From: Kitasatospora sp. SolWspMP-SS2h
GTDB lineage: Bacteria; Actinomycetota; Actinomycetes; Streptomycetales; Streptomycetaceae
NCBI RefSeq assembly: GCF_003259315.1
Contig: NZ_QLLT01000002.1
Coordinates: 1-64,000 of the forward strand
Direction of reading: 5' to 3'
Length of the DNA: 64,000 nt
The notes below the pieces were generated by a model, which was not told where the DNA came from, searched no databases, and was given only the letters and a program-made list of their open reading frames with translations. The position numbers and the translations under genes were made by a program. This document shows, piece by piece, positions 34,227 to 41,520 of this stretch (its first letter is position 1; every line of letters starts with the position of its first letter).

Positions 34227-34817
34227 ATGCGCCCGACGCGCACCGCCGCCGCCGCACTGCTCGGCACCACCGTCCTGCTCGGCCTGGCCGGCACCGCTCC
34301 CGCGTCCGCGAAGGGCGGCGAACCCGCCTGGGTCAGCCCGGCGCAGGCCCAGCCCGGGCAGTCGGTCTCGGTCAGTGTCACGTGCGCGAGCAGCACGGAG
34401 AAGACCGTCACCGCGACCTCGCTGGCCTTCGCCGGCGGTTCCACCACGCTCAGCGTCGGCCCCGACGGCAAGTACTCGGGCAGCGCCACCGTCATCTCCG
34501 AACAGGAGATGGCCGCGGCCGCCGCCAAGCGCACCACCACCGACTCGTCCTGGGGCATCGACGGCAAGTGCCCCAACGGTGACGGCTTCGCCGGCGCGGT
34601 GGCCATCGCGGCCGCCGCCGCCAGCAGCGGCTCGGCCGCCGGGGCCGGGGTCTGGGAGGGCGCCCGGCTCCCGCACGGCGGGGTGGAGACCGGCCTGGGC
34701 GGCTCGGTCGGCGTGGACGGCGCCCGGCTGGCCGTCGGCGCGGGCCTGGTGGCCTCCGGCATCGGCGGGTTCTGGCTGCTGCGCCGCCGGGGCGCGGCCT
34801 CCGGCCGGGCCTCCTGA
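34227..34817 (+). CDS. Secreted protein with C-terminal membrane anchor
   Basis: This 196-residue protein has a signal peptide (ALLGTTVLLGLAGTAPASA), a beta-rich extracellular domain and a GGVETGLGGS linker. A C-terminal helix followed by Arg-Arg-Arg (VASGIGGFWLLRRR) looks like a stop-transfer anchor. The pattern resembles small streptomycete surface proteins, but there is no true LPXTG sortase motif. ATG at 34227 has TGGAGG upstream. A promoter-like TTCGCC, 18-bp spacer, TAGCGT lies near 34128-34157. Function unknown. Confidence 0.75.
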   Translation: MRPTRTAAAALLGTTVLLGLAGTAPASAKGGEPAWVSPAQAQPGQSVSVSVTCASSTEKTVTATSLAFAGGSTTLSVGPDGKYSGSATVISEQEMAAAAAKRTTTDSSWGIDGKCPNGDGFAGAVAIAAAAASSGSAAGAGVWEGARLPHGGVETGLGGSVGVDGARLAVGAGLVASGIGGFWLLRRRGAASGRAS

Positions 34818-34882
34818 GCGGCCGTCCGGTACGAGCCCACCGTACCCGGCAGGCCGCGCGTCCCCCGCGGCCGACGGCACGG

Positions 34883-34917
34883 GGAAGGGCGGCACCCGCA
34901 GCGGGTGCCGCCCTTCC
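34883..34917. terminator. Bidirectional terminator, long perfect hairpin
   Basis: A perfect inverted repeat with 17-bp arms (34883-34899 and 34901-34917, single central base) sits between two convergent genes. In RNA the apex would open to a small loop. Confidence 0.8.
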
Positions 34918-34925
34918 GCGCGCGT

Positions 34926-35588
34926 TCAGTCCGTCCGGGTGGTGCGCTCCAGCGTCCCGAGGGTCAGCAGGTACTGGCCGACCAGGTAGGTCAGCATGAT
35001 CAGGAAGCCGTGCGCGGGCAGGTGCCGCCAGCCCGCCAGGTCGGTGGCGATCAGGGTGTCGGAGAACAGGAACAGCGCCCCGCCCAGCCCCGCCCGCAGG
35101 TTGACCTGCGAGGCGGTCACCGCGGTGGCGGCCAGCAGCAGGCTGTAGCACGCCACCGGGACGCGCATCCCGGCGTCCAGGCCGGGCCAGAGCAGCACGA
35201 TCAGCGCCGCCCAGACCACCGCGTAGCAGCCCGCCACGACCAGCGCCCGGCGGCGGTCGGCCAGCGCGCCGAGCTTCACGAACATCGTCACGTAGCAGAC
35301 GTGGCCGGCAGCGAACGAGCCCATCCCGGCCAGGAACGCCACCGTCCCGCCGATCTCCAGCAGGATGTCGCCGCCCGCGCCGAACAGCAGCGCCGGCACC
35401 AGCAGCCGCGGCGTGCCGGGCTTCGCGGCGGCCCAGACCCAGCCCGCCAGCAGCGGCATCAGCAGCGGCTTGGTGGCGTACTGCAGGGGCGTCAGGTGGA
35501 CGGCGATCGCCAGCAGGTGCGCCACCGAGACGGCGGCGAAGGCGAACAGCAGGGCCCGCGCGGTGCGCGGGTCACGGGCGGGGGTCAT
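34926..35588 (-). CDS. YhhN/TMEM86 family protein (lysoplasmalogenase-like)
   Basis: This 220-residue integral membrane protein with about eight helices belongs to the YhhN family, whose animal members TMEM86A/B hydrolyse the vinyl-ether bond of lysoplasmalogens. Family hallmarks are ATKPLLMPLLAGWVW, the AGMGSFAAGHVCYVTMF segment and ALFLFSDTLIATD near the C-terminus. These contain the conserved Lys, His and Asp residues. ATG at 35588 overlaps the stop of the preceding gene for an alkylglycerol monooxygenase-like protein (ATGA). Co-translation of two ether-lipid-type enzymes supports a role in ether-lipid turnover, though bacterial YhhN activity varies. Confidence 0.82.
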   Translation of the reverse strand: MTPARDPRTARALLFAFAAVSVAHLLAIAVHLTPLQYATKPLLMPLLAGWVWAAAKPGTPRLLVPALLFGAGGDILLEIGGTVAFLAGMGSFAAGHVCYVTMFVKLGALADRRRALVVAGCYAVVWAALIVLLWPGLDAGMRVPVACYSLLLAATAVTASQVNLRAGLGGALFLFSDTLIATDLAGWRHLPAHGFLIMLTYLVGQYLLTLGTLERTTRTD

Positions 35589-36487
35589 GCGGTGGCACTC
35601 TCCGGTCCGGCGGCGGCGGCGGTGGCGGCGGCGGTGACGGCGCCGGGTTCGGTGCGCGGCCCGGGCTGCCAGCCCGGGCCCTTGGCCAGGTGGCGCAGCC
35701 GGTCCCCCCAGGTGGTCGCGGCGCGGACGTCCCGGGCGATCGAGGCGTACTCGTGGGTGGCGACCCGCAGCGGGTTGAAGGTGCCGATGTTCTTGGTCAG
35801 GCCGAACACCGGGCGCTCGGCCTCCGCCGCGAAGGAGCCGAACAGCCGGTCGAAGACGATCAGGATGCCGCCGAAGTTGCGGTCCAGGTAGCCGCCCTGC
35901 GAGGCGTGGTGCACCCGGTGGTGCGAGGGGGTGTTGAAGACGTACTCGACCGGGCGGGGCAGCTTCCCGATCCGCTCGGTGTGGATCCAGAACTGGTACA
36001 CCAGGTTCGCCGAGGAGCAGAACGCCAGCGCCGCCGGGTGCACGCCCGCCAGCACCATCGGGACGAAGAACACCCAGCTGGTGGCCGAGGTCCAGGGCTG
36101 GCGCAGCGCGGTGGACAGGTTGTAGTGCCGGCTGGAGTGGTGCACCACGTGGCAGGCCCACAGCACCCGGATCACGTGGTGGCCCCGGTGCGACCAGTAG
36201 TAGAGGAAGTCCTGGGCGAGCAGCATCAGCGGCACCGTCCACCACAGCACCGGCACCCGCAGCGGCGTCAACTCGTAGAGGAACGAGTAGATCGCCACGA
36301 TCGGGATCTTCCACCCCGCGTCGAACAGCAGCGAGCCCAGACCCATGGTCAGACTCGCCGCGGTGTCCTTCGCGGCGTAGCCCTGCTCGTCCTCGTCCGG
36401 ATGGAACCGGTACGAGACGATCTCCAGGACCGTGAGCAGCACGAAGGCCGGTATCGACCAGAGCACGACATTGGGCAGGTGTGGCAT
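35585..36487 (-). CDS. Fatty acid hydroxylase superfamily protein resembling alkylglycerol monooxygenase
   Basis: This 300-residue integral membrane di-iron oxygenase shows the histidine clusters of the superfamily in order: HRGHH near residue 95, HVVHHSS about ten residues later, and the late HHRVHH. Several further segments match what I recall of animal alkylglycerol monooxygenase rather than bacterial sterol desaturases: YNLSTALRQPW, LVYQFWIHTERI, NTPSHHRVHHA and GLTKNIGTFNP. That enzyme cleaves O-alkyl glycerol ethers to an aldehyde and a glycerol derivative. The gene is coupled by ATGA to the lysoplasmalogenase-like gene. A role in ether-lipid or long-chain alkyl turnover is inferred. 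Confidence 0.85.
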   Translation of the reverse strand: MPHLPNVVLWSIPAFVLLTVLEIVSYRFHPDEDEQGYAAKDTAASLTMGLGSLLFDAGWKIPIVAIYSFLYELTPLRVPVLWWTVPLMLLAQDFLYYWSHRGHHVIRVLWACHVVHHSSRHYNLSTALRQPWTSATSWVFFVPMVLAGVHPAALAFCSSANLVYQFWIHTERIGKLPRPVEYVFNTPSHHRVHHASQGGYLDRNFGGILIVFDRLFGSFAAEAERPVFGLTKNIGTFNPLRVATHEYASIARDVRAATTWGDRLRHLAKGPGWQPGPRTEPGAVTAAATAAAAGPESATA

Positions 36488-36576
36488 GCCCGGAACCCTA
36501 GGCGACGGCGGCGGCCGGCGGAAGAGGTTGTTACCGGCGCGTAGCGAGCGGTGCGGCGTCTAGGCTTGGCACCGAC

Positions 36577-38079
36577 ATGGAGCGGCACGAAGCAGCCGCC
36601 GGCCTCGCCACGGCGACCGGCGGGACGGGGACGCGACGCACGGGCGGGGCAGGGCGGCTCGCCGCCCAGGCGCGCCCCGAGGCAGTCGTGGCCGTCCCGG
36701 CGCAGGCCGGGCCGGACGGTCGGCGGGTCGGCCGGCCGGCCGCCGAACCCGCCGCCGCGGCCGAGGAGTTGGCCGCCCGGTTCGCCGCCGCCGGACCCGC
36801 CGAGGCCGACCTGCTGGCCACCGCCGTGTTCGGCGCGTACGGGGCCCGGCACCTGGGCGGCGCACCCCAGCAGGCCGAACCCGCGCCCGGCACCAGCTGG
36901 TGGCACGGCCCCACCGTCCACCACAGCACCTCGCCGCTGTTCCGGCCGCTCGGCTACCGCCGGATACGCCGCGAGGCGCCCGCCCAGGCCGGCGCCCTCC
37001 CCACCGGCGGCGGCCGGCACCGCAAACCCGAACGCCCCGCCGCCGGCGCCCTCGCCGCCACCGCCGAACTGCGCACCGCCGCCCGGCTGCTGATGGCCCA
37101 CCCGCTGGTCACCGCCGACGGGCCGCACGGCGCGGCGCTCCCGCTGATCCGGCGTCACGCCGAGGCGCTCGCCGAACACTTCCACGCCCTGCTCGGCTAC
37201 CGGCTCACCCTCGGCCCCGCCCACGCCCGCCTGCACAAGGCCCCGCTGCCCGGCCGCGACCTGGCCGGACTCGACCCCGCCGGGTACGCGGCCCTCGCCC
37301 GCGCCCTGGCCGGTGGCTCCGCCGCCCCCGCCGCCTACGCCCCGGTCCCCGCCCCGGTCCGCGCCCTGCTCGACGCGTGGCGCCCGCCCGCCGAACTCGC
37401 CGCCGACCTGCTCACCGCGTCCCCGCTGCCCGCCACCGCCGGACCCGAGGTGACCGTCCGCCGCCTGCTCGCCGAGACCCCCGTCGTCCACTACGACGCA
37501 CTCGCCCCCGCCGAACGCGCCCACCTGCTCGCGGCGGCCCCCGCCGAGACGGAACGATTCGCCGACTTCCTCGGTCTCACCGCCGAGATCCGCGCCGAGG
37601 GCGTCGCCCTGCTCGACCCCGCCGACGAACTCACCGACCTCGCCCTGCCCGGCCCCGGCACCCTCGCCCAGGCCGCCCTGCTGCTCGCCGAACGCCTGGT
37701 CGAGGAACTCTGCCCGGCCGCCACCGAGAACGCCCCGCCCGCCGTCCTCGTCCCCGACGCCCTGATCGATGGCGCCCTCGGCGACATCACCGACGACTAC
37801 GGCATGAGCGCCGGCTGGGACGCGGGCTACCTGGCCGACCTCGCCGCCTTCCGCCGCGACGCACTCGACCTGCTCCACCGGATGGGCCTCGCCGCCCCGG
37901 CCGGCCGCACCTGGCTGCTGCTCGCCCCCGCCGCCCGCTACGCCCCCCGCGCCGAACCCGAGCCCCCCACCGGCACTGGCCGCCACTCCCGCCCGGCGAC
38001 CGCCCCGGCCTCTGGCTCGGCATCTAGCTCGGCCTCTGCCTCGTCGGCCGGGCGGGGGCGGGACCGGCAGGCGGTGTGA
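36577..38079 (+). CDS. DUF2398/TIGR02678 family protein (Wadjet JetB-type), orphan
   Basis: This 500-residue protein has a recognisable C-terminal half of the DUF2398/TIGR02678 family: LMAHPLVTAD early, RLLAETPVVHYDALAPAERA, then LTAEIRAEGVALLD and DELTDLALPGPGTLAQAALLLAE. The terminal DALDLLHRMGLAA and PAARYAP complete it. Family members are the MukE/kleisin-associated JetB subunit of type I Wadjet, an SMC-like anti-plasmid system. No JetA, JetC or JetD gene lies nearby. The middle region, where the family has a winged-helix segment, is much shorter than I expect. The first ~150 residues are Ala/Gly/Pro-rich and unlike the family. The start at 36577 has no clear ribosome-binding site; TAGGCT at 36561 could be the -10 of a leaderless transcript. 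Confidence 0.72.
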   Translation: MERHEAAAGLATATGGTGTRRTGGAGRLAAQARPEAVVAVPAQAGPDGRRVGRPAAEPAAAAEELAARFAAAGPAEADLLATAVFGAYGARHLGGAPQQAEPAPGTSWWHGPTVHHSTSPLFRPLGYRRIRREAPAQAGALPTGGGRHRKPERPAAGALAATAELRTAARLLMAHPLVTADGPHGAALPLIRRHAEALAEHFHALLGYRLTLGPAHARLHKAPLPGRDLAGLDPAGYAALARALAGGSAAPAAYAPVPAPVRALLDAWRPPAELAADLLTASPLPATAGPEVTVRRLLAETPVVHYDALAPAERAHLLAAAPAETERFADFLGLTAEIRAEGVALLDPADELTDLALPGPGTLAQAALLLAERLVEELCPAATENAPPAVLVPDALIDGALGDITDDYGMSAGWDAGYLADLAAFRRDALDLLHRMGLAAPAGRTWLLLAPAARYAPRAEPEPPTGTGRHSRPATAPASGSASSSASASSAGRGRDRQAV

Positions 38080-38122
38080 GGGCGCCCCGGTCGGGGGTGA
38101 TCGGTGAGTGGCCGGTGGCCGG

Positions 38123-38338
38123 TCAGTAGGTGAGCGGGCGGACGTGCTCGGCGACGGCGCGGGGCTCCTCCCGCATCATGTCGTACCGGACGCGCTGGCC
38201 CTGGTGCAGGAAGCGGTGCGCGTCGGTGTCGGCGATCACCGAGTCGTAGTAGACCGTGACGTCGGGGCCGCCCGCGTCCGGGGTGATGTAGCCGTAGCCG
38301 TGCTCGATGCCGAACCACCGTACGGTGCCGGTCTCCAT
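38123..38338 (-). CDS. Divergent cold-shock-domain protein
   Basis: This 71-residue single-domain protein is of the CspA type. GTVRWFGIEHGYGYITPD corresponds to the RNP1 strand (HGYGYI instead of KGFGFI), and VTVYYDSVIAD takes the place of the RNP2 VFVH motif. It ends in EEPRAVAEHVRPL. ATG at 38338 is set by GGAAGGGAG. The domain length is normal, but two of the usual nucleic-acid-stacking aromatic or basic residues are changed. RNA or single-stranded DNA binding is likely but may be altered. Monocistronic. Confidence 0.85.
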   Translation of the reverse strand: METGTVRWFGIEHGYGYITPDAGGPDVTVYYDSVIADTDAHRFLHQGQRVRYDMMREEPRAVAEHVRPLTY

Positions 38339-38407
38339 GGTGGACTCCCTTCCGGCCGGGTCAGTCCCAGTATCGGATCCGGGCGCCGGGTCCACCACTC
38401 GTCCGGC

Positions 38408-38593
38408 TCAGCGGCCGGCCGGGGCCGCCTGCGCGGTCGGGGCCTGCTGCCGGACGGTCTCCACGGTGGCGCCGACGCCGAGCGAGCCCAGCGCCACCGA
38501 GGCCGCGACGGCGGCGCAGGCGAGCAGGCGGCGGTGGCGGCGGGGCAGCGGGAAGCGCGGGTCCTGGGCCGGGGGGACGGTGCGGGCGTTCAT
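38408..38593 (-). CDS. Small membrane or secreted peptide
   Basis: This 61-residue protein has a basic N-terminus (PRRHRRLL) and one hydrophobic helix (ACAAVAASVALGSLGVGATV), then a polar tail. It could be a signal peptide plus short exported segment or a single-span protein. Its ATG overlaps the stop of a possible upstream small gene (ATGA). No clear ribosome-binding site and no known family. Confidence 0.5.
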   Translation of the reverse strand: MNARTVPPAQDPRFPLPRRHRRLLACAAVAASVALGSLGVGATVETVRQQAPTAQAAPAGR

Positions 38594-38778
38594 GGTGGAG
38601 AGCCTGGCAGCCGGGTGTTACGCGGTCGCGAAACGCGGGTGAAGTCTGGAAGGGATCTCGGCGTCGGAACCCCCGCTCCCGCATCCGCGCAGGTCGAACG
38701 CCTGACCGCCGGCACCACCACGAGCAGCAGGAACACGTCCGCGGCGACCACGAGCAGCCGGCCGAGGTTGTGCAGCAC
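38590..38778 (-). CDS. Possible small single-span membrane protein
   Basis: This 62-residue open frame from GTG 38778 has a hydrophobic segment (LLVVAADVFLLLVVVPAV) near its start and a polar Arg/Pro tail. It is supported only by that segment and the ATGA overlap with the next gene. The ribosome-binding site is weak, and the overlap could be chance. The rest of 38779-39007 shows no gene. Confidence 0.3.
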   Translation of the reverse strand: MLHNLGRLLVVAADVFLLLVVVPAVRRSTCADAGAGVPTPRSLPDFTRVSRPRNTRLPGSPP

Positions 38779-39007
38779 CCGGGCCGGCCCGGTGTCCGAG
38801 ATCCGGCGCGGCGGGCTGACGGTCCGTCGAGGGGCCCGAAGGCGTGGGCATACGGGGCACCATGTCCGCAGTCGGGCCCGTGGAGGGGCACGGTGCGGCG
38901 GGGGCGCTGCGGGCCGCCGCAGGGCACGGCGGGTCGGCGCGGGGGCACCGGGGCACGGAGGCGCAGCGGGCGGCGCGTGGCGCGGGCGGCGCGCGGCCGA
39001 CGGCGGG

Positions 39008-39646
39008 TCAGGCCGTCGGGACCGGGGGCGGCTCGTACGGCGTCAGCACCATCCGGACCATCTCCTCCAGCCGGGTGCGGGCGTCGTCCAGCGTGGTCCG
39101 CCCGGTCACCCAGGACGTCAACTCGCCCTGCCAGGCGTGCCCCACCATGTGCCGCACCAGCTCCCCGGGGGCCGGCGGGACCTCGGGCAGCACCGCCCCC
39201 AGCGCCGCCCGGTCCGCCCGGGCCAGGCCCTGCAGCGCCTCGCTGGCGAACGGGTCCGTGGAGGTGGCCACCGCCACCCGCAGCCGGGCCAGCTCCGGCT
39301 GCCGCTGGTACGCCCGCATCCCCCGCCGCACGAACCGCACCGCCCGCTCGGTCGGCGAGGCGCTGCGCCCCGCCCCCACCTCGCCGACCAGGTCGGCGAG
39401 CAGCAGCCGGTGCCAGTCCGCTATCGCGGCGGCGAGCAGGTGGTCCTTCGACGAGAAGTACCGGTAGGCGGTCCCGAGGGCCACGCCGGAGCGCTCCGAC
39501 ACCTGTTTCATCTGGAGGCGTTCCACGCCGATCTCGGTCACCAGGCCCAGGGCGGCGGACAGGAGGGATCCGCGGCGTTCCAGCTGACGGGGGGACATCG
39601 CCTCCACCGGACGAGGTGACAGGTCAACCTTGGTCACCCGAACCAT
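39008..39646 (-). CDS. TetR family transcriptional regulator
   Basis: In this 212-residue repressor the TetR DNA-binding domain covers residues about 20-75 (RGSLLSAALGLVTEIGVERLQMKQVSERSGVALGTAYRYFSSKDHLLAAAI). It shows the typical helix-turn-helix and the AYRYF signature. A helical ligand-binding C-terminal domain follows. The N-terminal half resembles KstR-type lipid regulators, and the acyl-CoA thioesterase gene lies upstream on the same strand, so a fatty-acyl effector is possible but not shown. The ATG at 39646 lacks a clear ribosome-binding site, and the ATG at 39598 is an alternative. Confidence 0.88.
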   Translation of the reverse strand: MVRVTKVDLSPRPVEAMSPRQLERRGSLLSAALGLVTEIGVERLQMKQVSERSGVALGTAYRYFSSKDHLLAAAIADWHRLLLADLVGEVGAGRSASPTERAVRFVRRGMRAYQRQPELARLRVAVATSTDPFASEALQGLARADRAALGAVLPEVPPAPGELVRHMVGHAWQGELTSWVTGRTTLDDARTRLEEMVRMVLTPYEPPPVPTA

Positions 39647-39725
39647 GATACGTGGCGGCCCCGCACCGCGGTATGACGCGACGGGTCACCGGTGGGTGAC
39701 GGGGACGCGCGACGGCTCGGGCGGT

Positions 39726-39785
39726 CTCGCGCGCGGTCTCTCGTCCGGTTCCGCGTCCGGTCTCTCGCGCGGCCCCTCGCACGGC
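39726..39785. repeat. Five imperfect tandem copies of a 12-bp unit
   Basis: The units are of the type ctctcgtccggt, positioned at 39726, 39738, 39750, 39762 and 39774, in the gap between the TetR start and the end of tesB. No coding function is evident. Confidence 0.75.
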
Positions 39786-39812
39786 CTTTCGGGGGGACGG
39801 TCCGGCGGCAGG

Positions 39813-40754
39813 TCAGGGGGTGGGCGGGGCCTGCCGCGCCTGCTTCGGCCGCAGCTCGCGCAGCAGGGTCTCCTGGACGGCGGAGGCCACCAGCACCCCG
39901 TCCCGATCGTAGAACTCGCCCATCGCCAGGCCCCGGCCGTCCGACGCGGACGGGCTGCGCTGCGCGAACAGCAGCCACTCGTCGGCGCGGAACGGGCGGT
40001 GGAACCACATCGCGTGGTCCAGCGAGGCCAGCGCCACCCGGGGCTCGGCGACCCGGTGCACCCGGTGCGGCTGGAGGTGCAGCGCCGTGGTCGAGGCCAG
40101 CGTCAGGTCGGACAGGTACGTCAACGCGCAGACCTGGAGCAGCGGGTCGTCCCCCGGCAGGGCGCTGCCCGTCCGCAGCCAGACGAACTGCTGCGGGACG
40201 CCCGGCAGTTCCGGCGGCATGCCGGGTGCACCGGCCGGGACGAAGCGCATCTCCAGGGCCCGGAAGACCGTTGCGCCCGCGAACTCCTCCGGCGCGTCCC
40301 GCTGCCAGGCCAGGTACGGGTCCGGCAGCTCCTCCGGGCCCGGGACCGGCGGCATGGTGCGCTGCCGGTCGCCGGACGCCTCCGGGCGCTTGAACGACGC
40401 CGACATGGTGAAGATCACCTCGCCGCGCTGGACCGCCGTCACCCGCCGGGTCGCGTACGAGCCGCCGTCCCGGGCACGGTCCACCTGGTAGACGATCGGG
40501 CGGCGCGGATCGCCCGGCCGCAGGAAGTACCCGTGCAGGCTGTGCACCCGGCGGGCCGGCTCCACCGTGCGCCCGGCCGAGGTCAGCGCCTGCGCCGCGA
40601 CCTGCCCGCCGAACGCGCGCAGCGGCGCGCCCGCGTGGCAGTGGCCCCGGAACAGGTTCTCCTCCAGCTCCTCGATGCCGAGCAGCTCCGCGAAGGAGCG
40701 CAGTCCAGAGGCGGAGGCGGGCGTCGGGGCGGCGGGGGCGGTCACCCGGCCCAT
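39813..40754 (-). CDS. tesB: Acyl-CoA thioesterase II
   Basis: This 313-residue enzyme of the TesB family hydrolyses medium- and long-chain acyl-CoA. It has two hot-dog domains. The first shows LFRGHCHAGAPLRAFGGQVAAQAL and VHSLHGYFLRPGDPRRPIVYQVDRARDGGSYATRRV. The second ends with ASLDHAMWFHRPFRADEWLLFAQRSPSASDGRGLAMGEFYDRDGVLVASAVQE, which carries the conserved Asp, Ser/Thr and Gln positions. The start at 40754 lacks a clear ribosome-binding site and may be leaderless (TTCTAG just upstream). It lies upstream of the TetR gene on the same strand, so both may share lipid-related control. Confidence 0.93.
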   Translation of the reverse strand: MGRVTAPAAPTPASASGLRSFAELLGIEELEENLFRGHCHAGAPLRAFGGQVAAQALTSAGRTVEPARRVHSLHGYFLRPGDPRRPIVYQVDRARDGGSYATRRVTAVQRGEVIFTMSASFKRPEASGDRQRTMPPVPGPEELPDPYLAWQRDAPEEFAGATVFRALEMRFVPAGAPGMPPELPGVPQQFVWLRTGSALPGDDPLLQVCALTYLSDLTLASTTALHLQPHRVHRVAEPRVALASLDHAMWFHRPFRADEWLLFAQRSPSASDGRGLAMGEFYDRDGVLVASAVQETLLRELRPKQARQAPPTP

Positions 40755-40812
40755 GCTAGAACACGTTGCAGTCGGCGGGAGCTGTGGTGCCCGTCACGTG
40801 CGGCGGGACGGG

Positions 40813-41235
40813 TCAGTGGATCGTGCCCGTGGCCTGCTGAGCGGCGACGTACGTGTCGAGGTAGGGCGCGCAGTTCGACCTCGGGTAGGCCGGCGGGATG
40901 GCGGCGGCGATGCCGTTCAGCACGGTCAGACGGGTCTGGGTCTCGCTGCCGAGGGCCTTCAGCTGGGCCGCGGTGGAGTGGACCTCGGCCTCGAGTGTCC
41001 GGGGTTGTTCCACGCAGCGGGCTGCCAACGCGGCGAAGGCCCGGTCGTACGCATCGGCGGCCTCGGTGGTGGCGCCCGCCGCCTGGTCCAGGGCGCGCAG
41101 CTCCTGGGCCGCAGCGGACAGGTCGGTCGCAGCGGGCGTCGGCAGGGGCTTGACGGTGACGGTGGTGCCGCTGCTGCAGGCGGCCAGCAGGAGAGCGGCG
41201 GTCGCGGCCGACGCGATTCGCTGAGCGTTCATCAT
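40813..41235 (-). CDS. Small lipoprotein of unknown function
   Basis: This 140-residue lipoprotein has the signal ending LLLAAC and then Ser-Ser-Gly. A Thr/Pro linker leads to a helical domain with two cysteines (CVEQP and SNCAPY). ATG at 41235 or 41232 is chosen because the signal peptide starts there. The longer open frame upstream is basic and unlikely to be translated. Family not recognised. The helical pattern and spacing recall small solute-binding or DUF-type lipoproteins of streptomycetes. Confidence 0.75.
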   Translation of the reverse strand: MMNAQRIASAATAALLLAACSSGTTVTVKPLPTPAATDLSAAAQELRALDQAAGATTEAADAYDRAFAALAARCVEQPRTLEAEVHSTAAQLKALGSETQTRLTVLNGIAAAIPPAYPRSNCAPYLDTYVAAQQATGTIH

Positions 41236-41520
41236 GTCGCTTGACACTAGCCCGAGTTGACAGACAGGGCGACTGGTGCAGCCGATGTGGGGAGCTGGAC
41301 CGCTCCGGTGGGTCTCGCCACGAAACACCCGTGCGGACCCGGAACGGGACCCCGTTGTCCCGTTGACCACCATCCGGTGATCGGTCCCACGTCCGCCACG
41401 GCGCCGGGTCTCCGGCGAGGTGGCGCCAGTTGCCCCCCACTCGCCGTCCGTGGGACCGCCCCGCCTCGCGACCAACGGAACGGTCCGCGCGAGGCGGTCA
41501 CATGATCCGCCGGGCAGAGC

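Noticed and set aside
36577..38079. Complete Wadjet defence system
   Set aside because: Only a DUF2398 (JetB-type) protein is present. Neighbouring genes do not match DUF2397, an SMC-like ATPase or DUF2399.
38361..38948. 195-codon minus-strand frame
   Set aside because: Arg/Pro-rich translation without domain, and it conflicts with the small hydrophobic-segment frames that overlap by ATGA.
41257..41505. 82-codon plus-strand frame in the gap before the MBL-fold gene
   Set aside because: It has no ribosome-binding site and a Pro/Gly/Thr-rich composition without hydrophobic core. It is probably chance. The 41236-41520 gap shows no other feature.
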